From the NCBI GenBank assembly GCA_021031095.1, contig JAGFVP010000105.1:27552-91551 (forward strand): DNA of 64,000 bases. The letters are read 5' to 3'. This DNA comes from Bathelium albidoporum (taxonomy: Eukaryota; Ascomycota; Dothideomycetes; Trypetheliales; Trypetheliaceae). Shown piece after piece: positions 42,714 through 54,860 of this stretch. Each line of letters starts with the position of its first letter. Position 1 is the first letter of the stretch. The notes under the pieces are model-generated. The model did no database searches and was not told the DNA's origin. It worked only from the letters and a program-made list of their open reading frames with translations. The position numbers and the translations under genes are program-made.

Positions 42714-44764
42714 GATCAATGGTGTTGTGGAGGAAGACTTGCAGATTGAAGCAATAGGTTCTGCACGCGTGGGTGCTCAGCGGGAAGACATCTATGCCGT
42801 CTCACTGTAGGTGCAATTCAAAGGACGCACAAGGCTTTGTTTTCATGGAACGGGATGTTGACACCATCCTCCTCTGGCCCAGAAGATACTGGACTGACTT
42901 GCACTGCGGTTCAGCTGGCAAGCCACAGCTGGAATCTGACAAGACGGGCTATGTCCGCTCGTGCACTGGCGATCGCATCACCTGCCATCATCAGTGGTCT
43001 ACAGAAGGGAGATGGGCCACACGCGTAGACAGGTAGGTCTGCAGGACGTAGAAGGGAGTGGAGAGCAACTCAACGACATCCCTGTTGCGCTGCAGTAGTG
43101 AGCGAGTCAAAGCGCCGGGTGGACGACACTACCATATGCCGAGACCCATATAAATATGTATGAAAAGTCATCAAAGAAAAGTTTTCAAGCCGTGTCAATC
43201 CTGGTGGCAGTTCGGTGTGCGGTGTTTCAGCCACCTTTACAGCATGTTACCACGTCCGTTGGTATTCTAAGCGAAATTTCTGCATGATCGGCCTCTGAGT
43301 TGCGTTTGCCAATAAGACGAGAGCGAACGATCGGTCATTTCTGCACGCCCGGTACTCGAACAGGAAGTTTGAAGGTCAAAGGTGCTTGCCTAAGTACGCA
43401 ATACGTACACATCGTGCGACTGTTATACAGGCAGCTCATTGGTTGAGGCTGATGAAAAGTATTCAACAAGATAGAGTGGTAGAGATGCGCGCACGGTGCT
43501 CGTATGATGAGCACTGGTAAGATGCTGTACATAGTTCTAGCATATTTCCACGTCCGACTTGCTGGCGCAAGCCACCAAGATAGGAAGTTCAACCAATCAG
43601 CGCATTTCAATTTCCCTGTTGGGGCAGACACCGGATCGGACGGGGCAACATGCTGTAGACAAGATTATTGGCAAGTGGCTGAGAGCGTCAAAAAGTTGCA
43701 AGCCTTTTCCGTGCGAATGAGCCGAGCAGCTGATTAGTCTTGGCTTCTCACGTTCACCGCGTGAACAGAACCCACTCCACCGATAAGCCGTTCAGATCTG
43801 AAGCGTCGCCGTCGTGCCTGAGAGAAAGATGGTACGCCCTGAACGTGAAGAGCCATTCATCACGCCATTTCTTCCGAGCTGGCTACAACAGCTGCACGTC
43901 AGACAAATCTGACCGATGTTATTTGCATGCAATCGAGTCAATCAGCGAAAGCCTTGATTACAACAAACGAATATTCTCACTCAGCCATCACCCGCCTCTC
44001 ATCAGACCGCCCTCACCGGCTAGTTGCCTCCATCCATCTCTCATAGTATTTTCCTTCATGCGTTAGCGATTTCAAAACAACTACTCAGTGGACTACTTTA
44101 CTCATGTGATCACTTCGTCCGCCGATCGATCCGCTGTGGCATATCTCACCAAATTCAGCCGTACAGTCTTAGGTAGCCTGAAAGACAACGGCAGCCCTAA
44201 CCAAAACTATGTTGCGTAATGCAGCGCGTGCCGAACACTGGCTCATCTCAGTTGATAACAATAAGAGAAGCAGGTTGACCCTAAGACTCCTGCCGAATCG
44301 AGTAGTAACGGACCTGGAATGTCCGGCAGGATGCTCATTGGTGTGACTCAGTAGTTAGGGATTCCTCAGCCTTGATTCCTCTAACCTTTAATCTTCTTCT
44401 TGCCTTTAATTTTTCACACGTTATTGGTATGAAATTGTTTTATATTTTACGTCCGAGCGTAAATGTATTTAGGGTTAGCTACTTTCTACATCAAGTTGGG
44501 GATAATTAAATCCACTGAGATTTTGATAGAGACTTTGCACGAGACTATGGAATACACGACATCTCGAGCAATGCAAGACTGGGCGCACAATCATAGGTGT
44601 TCTATATATGTGAAGCTAACAAAACCAAGACTATATCCTCATGCATCTTAAACATTGAATCCCAGGATTTGGTACATCTCTGGATCCTGCAATTCTCCCC
44701 TTCGAGGACGTTCCATGATCGGTTTATCGAACTCGCTGCCATTGGGCTTCTTAGAAGGCGTGAG
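42714..44764. other. Long intergenic stretch, no gene recognised
   Basis: About 2 kb upstream of the regulator and downstream of P450 2. Only short overlapping frames; the stretch near 44400-44470 is T/A-rich. Nothing else supported. Confidence 0.5.
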
Positions 44765-46875
44765 CTAGTTTCTGATTTTGACTTGCAGCCCTTTGCTTCC
44801 TTTCGCCGGGACCGGAATGATGTAGTCACTGTTTGCATCAATATCTCGTGCACGCTCTGTGTCGAATAGCTCGAGTGTGGGTCCTTGTCCTGTCTTGCCG
44901 TTGTACACGTCGTACTTCAGGAATAGAGTCGCCAGAATGATCGACATCTCGCGACGAGCCAGAGTCATACTGTAAAGAGCTCTAATTAGCATCGTGGGTA
45001 GTCATATTTGCCACGCTTCAGAGAGATGGCGTCAGGCTTACCCAACGCAGTTCCTGGCGCCACGAGAAAACCCCGTGAAGTATCGCGAAAGCTTTGGGTT
45101 ATCGATCCATCTTTGTGGGCGATACAGGTAGGCATCAGAACCAAAGGCTTTGGGATTCATGTGGGTATCGAGCGGGGACATGCTCGTCACAGTGTCAGGT
45201 GGTATTTCATAGTATTTACCACTGTGCTTATCGTTGTATATGATCCGAACCTCAGGAGAAATGCGGACTTGGCGAGCCATCACACCTGGGTGCAGACGGA
45301 CCGCTTCTTGGATGATTGCATTGAGGTAAGGGAGTGAATCGACTTGGGAAAGCAGGATATGCCCCGGATCTGGTACAGCTCGGATGAGTTCTTCTCTCAA
45401 TTTGTTAACCTCATTTGGGTTTGCCAGAAGGTGGTAAAGGCAGCACGTGAGACTGTACGCTGACCTAATTGTGAGCCAAAATGCGCTCGAGGTATGTTAA
45501 AGTCATTGCTCACCAGTTGTGCCCTCGCCCGCAAAGACAACTAGCTGTGCTTCACTTGCTAGTCTTAAATCCGTCTTCTCCTCGGGAGGTAGCGAACTTT
45601 TCAATATGCCTTCAAAGATCGTACTCTTCACTCGCTCTGGATTTGGGGACTTCTTAATCTCACGTACTTTGGTAATCCACCACTACGGTGAAAGGTCAGT
45701 ACTCGAATTTGGGACTTTGGAAGCATAACGAACATCTTGCCTGTCGCGAAGTCCGCTCAGGGGAGGAAAGAGAATCTTCACCAACCACGAGGGCATATTC
45801 TGAACATAGTATACAAGCCAAGGCACAAGACCAAAGATGTGTGTGAGGAAGAAGAAAACATCTGTCGACTCAAAAAAAGCTTTGCCGCAGTCGGGGGTAT
45901 CCATAAATCCAAAGCATTCGCCAAATGCGTACATCGTAATGACATCGCTGGCACAAGCTTTGAATACGTGCTGCATTTGCATGACGTCTCCTGTCTTGCC
46001 CGCCTGCTGCATCCGCGCAACCATTTTACTCATATATTCCTTCATGATAGGCTCGAGTCGACGAATACTACCCACGGAGAAGAAGGAATTAAGAGCGTTC
46101 CGACGACGCCGATGCAGGTCATGATCCGGAGTGGAGACGATCGAGTAAGGTGCTAGGTATTGGTGAGTGATTTTTAAGGGAACAATCCCTAAAGATGGAA
46201 GAGGCTTACTTCCAGTTCGTTGTGCAAACCATACGGGCTTGTTTGTCTTTCGACTTGGACCAGGGTATACAGAGTCGATAAACTCTGGGTCATTGAAGTG
46301 TACTTCATTCGGCGTAACTCGCACAATTGGCCCTTCGCCGGTTATATGAGTATAAGTTACACGAGTCCCGGGAAACATACTGACCGTATTGCCTATGCAA
46401 CTCAGCGACTCGCTTGAAGTACTGTCCTCCTTTCGCAATCTCGTAGTAAGACTCATAGAGGTATGAAATTGCTTTGTCGTGTTAGAGCTACCAGGTCCCA
46501 TTGGGATTGCCACCTACTTACCGGCCAATTTTGGCCCTGGGATCCTGGCAAGAGGAGACAAGTATACTAAAACTCCGTCAAAAAAGCTTGGTATCAATTC
46601 TAAATGCAGGATGTACATCGGTAGAAAGCCAAGAGTGATTGATATGTGATGAAGACAGCCATCAGTACACAGAATATCTTGGAACACCAGTTCTCATTGG
46701 CGGAGCGGGACGTGCATGGAAGATATTTCTGTAACACTCCAGAAAGCGTTCGTAAGTCTGCTTGCGCGTTCTTCAAGACTCTCGACGTGAATTCTGGTGT
46801 CTCTCTCATCAAACCCTGAAGCCCCGTCCCTATGTCTTCCAAAAACTTCTGCCTGAAAGGCTCATTGGCAGACAT
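44765..46875 (-). CDS. Cytochrome P450 monooxygenase 2 (trichodiene-oxygenase-like)
   Basis: Eight exons, 46875..46617, 46566..46522, 46471..46385, 46332..46210, 46152..45734, 45682..45514, 45459..45042 and 44969..44765, splice in frame to 574 residues. An unusual ~65-residue N-terminal stretch precedes the membrane anchor (IFCVLMAVFITYQSLLAFYR). Then follow LYLSPLARIPGPKLAG, GPIVRVTPNEVHFNDPEF, I-helix VVFAGEGTTAYSLT, K-helix EAVRLHPG, the PERF-like FGSDAYLYRPQRW and the canonical haem loop FSRGARNCVG. It is a class II ER enzyme that likely oxidises the polyketide. It is divergent from P450 3 across an 840-bp shared upstream region, which argues for joint control. Confidence 0.9.
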
Positions 46876-47717
46876 GATTAAGAACGCGAGAAAGCTGTTA
46901 AAGTGGAGTCGCAAACTGCTCCCGCAAAGGCTTCGACACGAGTGAACGCAAAACAAATTTTGATCGGACGGTCGCGTTTCGAGACATCAAAAAGGATGTC
47001 GTGGATTCCTGCATGGCGTTACGTATTACGAAGCTACGATAAGCACGAAGAGACAATGAAGCATCATCGTTGATTATCCGTAATGATAAGGAGAACTATG
47101 ATACCTGCCTTATGCCGCTGCTGCAGCCACTGTCAAGCTGCATTGTCAGCAAAAGCTTACATTGCCGTAATCGAACGAAGCAGCAAGTAATTGACGAACC
47201 GCGGCCACGGCACCCGTCAGCCTTGCTGGTAAATTGACATTTTTATCCAATAGAACATCCAGCTCCATGAGCCTGGCCAGAGGAAGGCGAATTCGAGCTG
47301 CCATAGTTTGCCGGCTTTGGCGAGGGGCTCTAATCGTTTTGGGCTGGCTGTTGCGTTTCTGTATCCCGCCGCGCTCTGCTGTCCTTGTACCTCTCTGCTA
47401 GTGTAATCACGCAGCTCATAATCCGAATATCGGGCATAATGATTCGGCTTACCCTCTAGAGTAGTAAATGCTGGAGTCTAGGTTCAAGATGCACATCCCT
47501 GCGTATATCGTTGCGTGCGACGTTGCTTTCAGGTGGTTGAGAGGGTCATTGACAGTCTTTTCTTTTAATTCCTGGTATTCTACGACTCTTTTAGAGCACC
47601 GCCAAGCCATCCAGGAAGCATTGGCGAGTGCAAAATATCCAGGAATATCAATTCCCTCATCAGGTACTAATTTCAGTGCATTTTCTCTACCAGCTATCTA
47701 GTGAAACCTCGGGCAAC
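46876..47717. promoter_or_regulatory. Divergent promoter of P450 2 and P450 3
   Basis: 842 bp between two divergent P450 starts. Short frames only. The likely shared promoter suggests the two oxidases act in one pathway. Confidence 0.45.
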
Positions 47718-49549
47718 ATGAACGGGGACACGTTTTGGCACACGTTCTCCAATGGGTCAGTCTTTTGGCTGGTCTCTGTTGCACCAATCGTCCTTTTTAG
47801 CTTGCGCTGGCTCTGCAAGTTCGCGCTTCCCAAGCCGATCCCCGGCATACCTTACAACGAATTATCGTCCAAGAAGTTTCTGGGCGATGTCCCAGCAATA
47901 GCCTCCCATATCAAACAAGTTGATGGAGGGACCTTCATCACGTACATTATGGATACCATGAAGCGGCTGAATGCTCCGTTAATCCAGGTATTCATAAGAC
48001 CGCTGAGCAAGCCACTATTAATTATGGCCGATTACCCTGAAGCACATGATATACTCGTCCACCGTAAGGACTTTGACCGTTCCCACACCCTGGGAGACCT
48101 TGTCAAGGGTCTCGCCCCTGACCATCACATTCACCTAAAGACTAACGCTGCATGGAAAGCACAACGCCGACTGGTACAAGATTTGATGACCCCGTCGTTT
48201 CTGCATGGAGTCGCTGGTCCTGCTATACACCAAAACGTGAGCATTTTGATTGGACTCTGGCGTGAGAAAAGTGCCATTGCGAACGGTCGGCCATGGACAG
48301 CCGCAGATGATATCAATCAAGTTGCCTTGGACGCAGTGGCAGCTTTCGCATTTGGGAAAGGATTCCGACATCAGGCAACAAAACCTGCGTTAGATGCTGT
48401 GAAGAAGATGGATCTTGAGATGATCAACGCTGTGCATATAACAGGCCATGACGAACCTGTGGACTTTCCAAAAGGCAAAATAGACGAGCAACTACAAGCA
48501 ACTTTGGATCTTACGGAGACCGTGGGAGAAGTTCAAGGAAATCCGGTCCCAAACTTAACGTGGGCTTATGTAACAAGAAAACCAAAGATTGGGAAAGCCA
48601 TCAAAATCAAGGAAGAGTACATCATGACAGAATTGAAGACTGGGTTCCAGAGGCTGCTGAAGGGCGGAGGCCAAGTTGTGGAATCTGCTGTTGATCAGAT
48701 GATCATACGGGAAAGGATTTTAGCCGAAAAGGATGGAAGGTCGCCTAATTACTTTTCACGCGTCATGGTTGATGAAGTGAGTCCTGCTCAACGATTGGAG
48801 AAATTTTGGTCCAGCTCACTTCCCGGTAGGCTTTTGGATTCGTGTTTGCTGGCCATGAGACAACCAGTACTACCCTGTGCTGGGGTCTCAAGTATCTGGC
48901 TGACCAGCCAGATGCGCAGACTAAGCTCCGCAATGCCCTGCAAAGTTCTTTTTCGGCCGCCAAAGCCGAGGGTCGCGACCCTACCATTGAGGAAATTACC
49001 GGCACCCATATTGCTTATCTTGACGCGACGATGGAGGAAACGCTTCGGTGTGCCGGTACTGCTCCTGTCGTTGATCGAGTAGCCACTAGCGATACAGAGC
49101 TTCTAGGACACCGTATCCCCAAAGGCACTGTCGTGACGTGTTTGGTAACTGGTCCGAGCATGATGAGCCCCGGCTTTGACATACACGAGTCTCGCCGGAG
49201 CCCAAGCAGCCGCAGTGCCATTGAGAAAGGACAAGAAAGGGCGTGGGATCCAGCAGACATGGCCTTCTTCAGACCTGATCGATGGATCTTGCAGATGGAG
49301 AAGGGTGAAGATTTCGTTGCAACAGCCGGTCCACAACTGGCTTTTGGGCTTGGTACCAGAGGATGTTATGGGAAGCGATTAGTATATCTGGAGATGAGAA
49401 TACTGCTCACGTTGATTTTGTGGAATTTTGAGCTATTGGCATGTCCAGCTGCCCTGTCAGCATATCATGCTAGTCTTATTACCACAAACGAGCCAAAGCA
49501 GTGCTATGTTCGTCTTCGCGATTTGAAGCAGGGATTTGAAGTTAGGTAG
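47718..49549 (+). CDS. Cytochrome P450 monooxygenase 3
   Basis: Exons 47718..48776 and 48830..49549 splice in frame to 592 residues. A membrane anchor (WLVSVAPIVLFSLRWLC) is followed by PKPIPGIPYN, DFDRSHTLGDLVKGLAPDHH, WKAQRRLVQDLMTPSFL (C-helix), I-helix GFVFAGHETTSTTL, K-helix EETLRCAG and haem loop FGLGTRGCYGKRL with all key residues. The frame opens 30 codons earlier, but MNGDTFWH places the anchor normally. It is not close in sequence to the other two P450s, so it is unlikely to be a tandem copy. The insertion between ExxR and the haem loop (residues ~440-470, PGFDIHESRRSPSS) is longer than usual. Likely a tailoring oxidase of the polyketide group; it is the last intact gene before the PKS relic. 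Confidence 0.9.
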
Positions 49550-50149
49550 AATTGGACCACCGATGCTGAGAATATTCAAGGAATTCCCTTGCCAACTGAA
49601 GGTGTCGAGGATCGTGACAATAACAATTTGCATGCAAGGAACGAACCCAGTATACGCTAGTCCACACTGAGGCTAGGGGAGATCTGAACTGCTCTTCCCT
49701 GCTCGAAGTCTCGCATCTTCTTCCTCCTGTTTTCTGTACAAACGTGTCACCTTTACGTCTTGTCAATCCGGGGCACCGTACTCCATTTATCTAATCCCAT
49801 GGGAATGCTTCTGGAACACACAAAAATCAACCTTGGCTTGCGGTCTTAGATGAACACAAACTCGACGTCATCGGGACTTGTACGTATCCCTTCTGCCCGC
49901 GAAATTGTAGCGGAAAAGATAGATACGACCGTTCTTTGCAATCATGCATCCCAAAGGTAGATATAATACTTGATGAAAGAACAGTGTTCACTATGAAGAA
50001 AGATACATGGCATACTCCCAAAATTGTCCACATTCGAGTAACAGATCCCAGGTCCCTTGGACCTCGGATATGTACGAAGTTGCTGGCATTGTTTCGTGTC
50101 TCTGTCATGATAGCTATTATAGTAGACTTCAGGTGGGTAATAGGATTTG
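49550..50149. other. Intergenic, no gene recognised
   Basis: Flank between P450 3 and the PKS relic. No PKS similarity is visible left of about 50150, so the relic appears truncated there. Confidence 0.45.
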
Positions 50150-52160
50150 TGGTGTGGCCAATGCTTCATCCGCAAGTACGGCTTAGGCAAGCTGCACTAA
50201 CGTATCGAAAATACCTAATGGTCTGACCTTTGAGGAAGCAGCTTGTATACCTCACGTATACGCGGCATTCTATCACGCACTCATCCACGTTATGAGACGA
50301 AAAAGAGGCGAAAAGGTGTTGATCTCAGTAGTCAAGTGGCTGTGACCCTTGCGAGCCGATCGGATACCGAGGTGTGGGTATCTGCTAATGAGACTGAAAA
50401 GGAGCTGCAGCTCCTTGTCAAGAAGTATCATCTTTCTCCGCATCGCGTACTTTCAAGTTGAAGTATCACAAGCTTTGCTGATGCCATTATGACACAGATT
50501 GACGGAAGTGGTGTTGATATTTCTTTTGCCAACTCAATATCTGGACAATTTCGTTCCGTAGTCCAATCCGTTCTGGAGTGCATTGCTCAATTTGGTCGTT
50601 TCATTGATATTAGTACCCCCAACAAGAGCCTGGATGTGACATCCCTTGTTGCACGCTGTGTCACATGTGCACGCATTAACGTGTTGCAGCTTGCTGAGCA
50701 CGGTGGCCGGCTGATGAAGGAGGCACTAGACACGAGCCTTCGCATCATCTACCACCATTCTACCTCGAGATTTATCATAGGACCTTCAACAGTATTTCTA
50801 GTGTTACCACTCGATGAAGCTCTGCGGCCCGTGCAACAAAATGGACATCTAGATAGGGTCGTCATTGTCAGCCAAGCAAACGTCCTAGCAAAGGTGAGTT
50901 CGCACCCACGGCAAATTTCGTTTGACAATAAAAAGACACGTTTTCTAGTCATTGGAGGTTGGGTGGTGTCACCAGAGCCACAGTGTCTTAGGTGGTATCT
51001 AAATGTGCAAGAAATGAGCTCGTTCTATCCTGCAACGTGGAAGAGCATTCAGACGCGTCGTCCTTCATTCACGATACTGGAACAAAAGGCTGCTGCCCTG
51101 TATTGCTCAATTGCGATGTGTCGAATGAGGCAAGTCTCGTACTGTTTCTCCGTGATGTCGAGTATTTTGCCTCCAATTTGCGGAACGATACATGCTGCTG
51201 CTGTCCTAGAGGTAAGTCCTGCGGACAACAACGAGTCCGTATCTCTCAGTGTCTCCCAAATTGAGACGAGCATGGTCTGATCGTGGTACAGGATGCCGTT
51301 CAGGAACGGATGACTTTTGCTCAATGGAAGCACGCCATCAAGTCCAAGGTCGCCGGTACCAAGTACCTGCATAAGCATCTCCCCCGCAATCTGTCTTTCT
51401 TCGTGCTTCTATCTTCTATCATCAGCGTAATTGGGCGTCTTTCGCAGGCCGGTTATGCCGCAGCGACCGCCTTTGAAGACGCCTTAGCCCGGCACCGAGC
51501 AATGGTTGGCCTGACTGGCGTAAGTCTTAATCCGCCTGGCTTTACCGGCGTCGGTATGATCAATGAGTAAAAGGACGCGCAAGGTCGTATCGATACCCTC
51601 GGTACGCAGTCCGTGGGATTGATCGCGTGCTCAGCCTCATCTAGTTCGCGGTCCAATAAGACATGGCTTCGTAGCGTAGCTCGTCGATGAAAAGAACAAT
51701 CGAAGAGGCGCAAGTCATCGTGAGCCTATTGCCCAGGGCAGATCTTCCTGGTGATGCGACCGTTTCACGCAACAGGCGGTTTGCGACGTTGCGCCTGGTA
51801 GGGTCAGCCCCGTCCCATGTCGCAGCTACTTCATTTGAGGGTGCTACACTCGATCCATCAGCGCTTCTTGTATAGGCTGCCGGCAATAGTGTAACGAAGA
51901 ATGGCGAGCTTTCAGAAGAAGCCATAGATAGGGGAGCTAGGGCGCTAGCCGCGAAGCTGGCTACTGTGCTTAACATGGCGGTCGAAGACGTGGACCTGGA
52001 TACCGCAGTAGCAGCGCATGGCGTTCATTCCTTGATCGCAGTTGAGCTACGGAATTGACTTGCATCGGCTGTGAAGGCGAAGCTCTCAATCTTCGAGGTT
52101 TTGCAAAGTCCGCCATCGAAGGATTTAGCCAAACTGGTATTAGAAAGGAATGCCTCATTC
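50150..52160 (+). pseudogene. C-terminal relic of a second highly reducing PKS (ER-KR-ACP)
   Basis: In shifting frames the domain order of an HR-PKS C-terminus can be read. ER pieces are SKIPNGLTFEEAACIPHVYA, RGEKVLISVV, KKYHLSPHRVLSS, GSGVDISFANSISGQF and CIAQFGRFIDI. The KR nucleotide strand is TRFLVIGG, followed by VAGTKYLHKHLPRNLSFFVL, LLSSIISVIGRLSQAGYAAA and FEDALARHRAMVGLTGVSL. ACP is VAAHGVHSLIAVELRN followed by a stop, then KAKLSIFEVLQSPPSKDLA. The ACP Ser (GVHSL) is kept, but KS, AT and DH are absent and at least six stops or shifts occur. It differs from the intact PKS (for example LSSIISVIGRLSQ against LSSISGVVGNKGQ), so it is a separate gene lost from this locus, not a recent copy. 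Confidence 0.85.
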
Positions 52161-53116
52161 AAGCAAACTATAGATTCATAGAGGCTATTTCAGTCTCTCT
52201 GCGTAGCCCAAGCCATTTTCTTGTATGCTGGGTTTTAGGCCAGGAGACTTATCGTTTTGCCAGGGAACCCTTAGTGGAGCAACTATTCTGGGACCATTTC
52301 ACAGTTCGTGGGGAGCAATTGGCAGGGAAATGCATAACCTTACAGCGTCAAATCCGTATGCTTATGCTAGTTTAATATACAGTGGAACGGACTAGCGCGA
52401 GTCTTTCCCAATTTTCTCAATGGCCTTTCCCACCACGTTCGTCTTGCATGCCTATTACAACGTCTGGAGCTTCCGGATGCTCCTTTTTCGCTTTGTCGGT
52501 GCTCTTCGTGGTATCACGTTGCTCTGTAGCTTGACCGCCCTCGCCTTTTATCCTTGCACTTTTCAGAGAAATCGTGTTAGAATGGTTCCTGGATTGATTC
52601 AAGTTTGTAACGTTGACTTACTCTCTTCCCTTATGCCAATTGTCTGATTGAACATCTAATCTATCTTTCCTCTCCGAGACATGCTCCTTATCTATCTGCT
52701 TGTCAGATTCAATACCGAAGCAGGATGCGAGTCTTACATACCTGATGTAATTGATCGAGTAATTGTTGAGCTGAATGGACGGCTCAGCCGATGGCTTAGA
52801 GGCGACCGTGCACTGTAGAATGTGCACTTTGGAGTATTTCGAATGACGATGTGACGATAGAATGTCAGAAACTCTGATGGAGAAGTAGCCATTTTCCACT
52901 CCGAAGAGACCAGGTAAACTGGTAAAGAAGCTGAGGATGGGAGATTGGTACAAAGAAATCTGCAAATGGAGGTTTGAGGTACACTTTTGATGCGACCGCC
53001 ACGTGCAAACCACCGAGATCGAAATTAGCGAGTGAGGTCATCATGTAAACATCTTGACATTTTGCGGGGACGGGCGGATGCAACCCAGCCAATCCATCCG
53101 TGGTCGCTCATCTTCA
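52161..53116. other. Intergenic between PKS relic and conserved genes
   Basis: Nearly 1 kb with no recognised gene; frames up to 131 codons on the minus strand lack motifs. This marks the change from cluster DNA to conserved chromosomal genes. Confidence 0.45.
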
Positions 53117-53620
53117 ATGGCATCTATATCTCACGATCCAGATTTTCCGTGCGCTCTGTAAGCGCGGTGCTTTCTTTAAGGCCCTACTTCAATTCCTTCC
53201 ACCTTGATTGCTAATCTTTGTAGTGACATCCGTATCGCACTGCCAACCCACCGCCTTGCGCACACGGCTCTCACATCGCTTTCTGTAGACCAAGAGCTGT
53301 CTCCTCTTGTTCGCCGCTCCTTTTCTCTTGAGCGGCCAACACCCCATGCAACACATGAAATAAATGACAAGGTTAATATCGAAGCTAGCAATGATGGCAA
53401 TCCTGAGTCCAAGACAGTCCTCCGGACACAATACAAGGCTACAACGAATCGTATGCTGCGTGTAGCTGTCAACGGCTTTTTCGAAAGCATGGGCGTTGTG
53501 CTACAAGTCATGGAGGAACTCGACCTGGACACTATACAAAACGAGAGCATTGAGTCTCTGGAAGGCACGCAAGGGATTGAGGTTGGCCTTGGCGGTGTTG
53601 CAGGAATCACTAGTACCTAA
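53117..53620 (+). CDS. PCC1: KEOPS/EKC complex subunit, Pcc1-like
   Basis: A 41-nt first exon (53117..53157, MASISHDPDFPCAL), a 66-nt intron (GTAAGC, GCTAAT branch, TGTAG) and exon 53224..53620 give 145 residues. The core is PTHRLAHTALTSLSVDQELS, then VRRSFSL, LRTQYKATTNRMLRVAVNGF and VVLQVMEELDLD, which is the Pcc1/CTAG fold. Pcc1 dimerises and binds Kae1 in the KEOPS complex, which makes the t6A modification of tRNAs and also affects telomeres and transcription. The protein has a longer loop between the strands (residues ~50-75) than yeast Pcc1 (88 residues) and a C-terminal Gly-rich tail, as filamentous fungi often do. It is a single-copy housekeeping gene, at the border of the cluster. 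Confidence 0.88.
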
Positions 53621-54150
53621 GATTTCAATACCGAGGACATACTGCACTGGTAGTGAACGCCAAATATTCTATCAAGGTTATCCCACAGCGCAAGTCGAAA
53701 TACCTGCCCACCCCACGGGGATCTAATTCCATCTGGCCTCTATCTGATACGCTACTACCCTCTCGTGTTTACTTAGGACAACGAATGGAGTGTCTACCAT
53801 AATTCGTTGCAGGCTAGGTCATCTCGAGCTTGAACAGAACTTTTCTCGCCTCGATTTGCATCTCCAAGTTATTTCTGCCGCAGGACCTCTCGTATTCCGG
53901 CTGTTCGAAGGTGTTATGGCATTCGTGCCGAAACAACATTCAGCATCCCAAAACCGTCCGTTTTCGGCATCACTTTTTTTAGTATTTCCAGAATTTGTGC
54001 TGCGATAAAAAGCTTAATAGGGCGCGACTCTAAACATAACTACTTGCGCCATCGGCAGATGCTCCAGGCTCTCCGGCCGTGGTCGTGCGCTGCGCATTGC
54101 TTGACGGCGGTACGTGAATGGCCGACTCTAGGGCTTCAGGATTTCAGGGG
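53621..54150. other. Intergenic, no gene recognised
   Basis: Downstream flank shared by the Pcc1 gene and the small membrane protein gene, which converge. Nothing recognised. Confidence 0.45.
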
Positions 54151-54363
54151 TTATTGCTGGCGCTTCTTATCATTCTTGCGGGTGAAGATGGACTGCAGTG
54201 CCGTGCCGATAGCAACGAGCATCAGGGCCACGAGACGTTGGACCATTTGCGTGACCCAACGGGCGGGCGCCGACATATTCTCTGATCCTCGGACATGACC
54301 GGAACCCTCGAAAAGTTGCCGCGTTTTGGAAGACGGATGCCTTGACTGGACTTGACCAGGCAT
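54151..54363 (-). CDS. Small conserved-looking membrane protein
   Basis: A single-exon 70-residue frame starts MPGQVQSRHPSSKTRQLFEG. A polar N-terminal half is followed by one C-terminal hydrophobic segment (LVALMLVAIGTALQSIF, residues ~44-60) and a strongly basic tail (TRKNDKKRQQ). Such a layout fits a tail-anchored or small ER/mitochondrial membrane protein. I do not recognise the family. Codon composition and its place among housekeeping genes favour a real gene; an upstream in-frame ATG (54423) would add 20 residues. Function unknown. Confidence 0.5.
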   Translation of the reverse strand: MPGQVQSRHPSSKTRQLFEGSGHVRGSENMSAPARWVTQMVQRLVALMLVAIGTALQSIFTRKNDKKRQQ

Positions 54364-54860
54364 TTTCTTGTCGGTGAAGAGACGGTTTTTGGTGATTGAT
54401 AGGAGAGACGGTGATCGACGCAAGGATTATGGAGTAGCGTGGCTTTTGGCTGCGGAAGTGGCGCAGGGATTGATGCGGACTGATCTTGGGTTTGCAGATT
54501 GCTAATGAGTTGTGTGAAGCTCCTGGAAAATATTCTCCCATCAAGGTTCGAAAAGACGATAATATACGGAGTATGGACTGCAGTTTTAGGAACCGACGGA
54601 AATGCTAGCTGGCAAGAATTGTGCCGCTCAAGCCCGCAGAGGACGCGGGCAGAAGGCAAAACATGTCCAACGTCATAATGGCGCACGAGCCGGGCGCGAA
54701 GCATTAGCATAATAATGGTATTACAGAATGACGCTGATCGCTACGATCTGTCTGGAGGCGTTTCCAACTAAATGCTCAGGCCCGATGGGAACAGTCGCCT
54801 AAGGTTCCGATTCTGCACAAGAAAGGTAAAGCTGAGGATAATTACACCGGATCATCTAAA
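54364..54860. other. Intergenic
   Basis: Upstream region of the small membrane protein gene and downstream flank of the ZW10-like gene. A longer minus-strand frame (54222-54710) overlaps the small gene in another frame and shows no motif. Confidence 0.4.

Noticed and set aside
45683..45741. A second GC-AG intron in P450 2 at GACAG|GCAAGA
   Set aside because: Frame checking showed the donor is GTTCGT seven bases on (45733), giving an ordinary GT-AG intron in frame.
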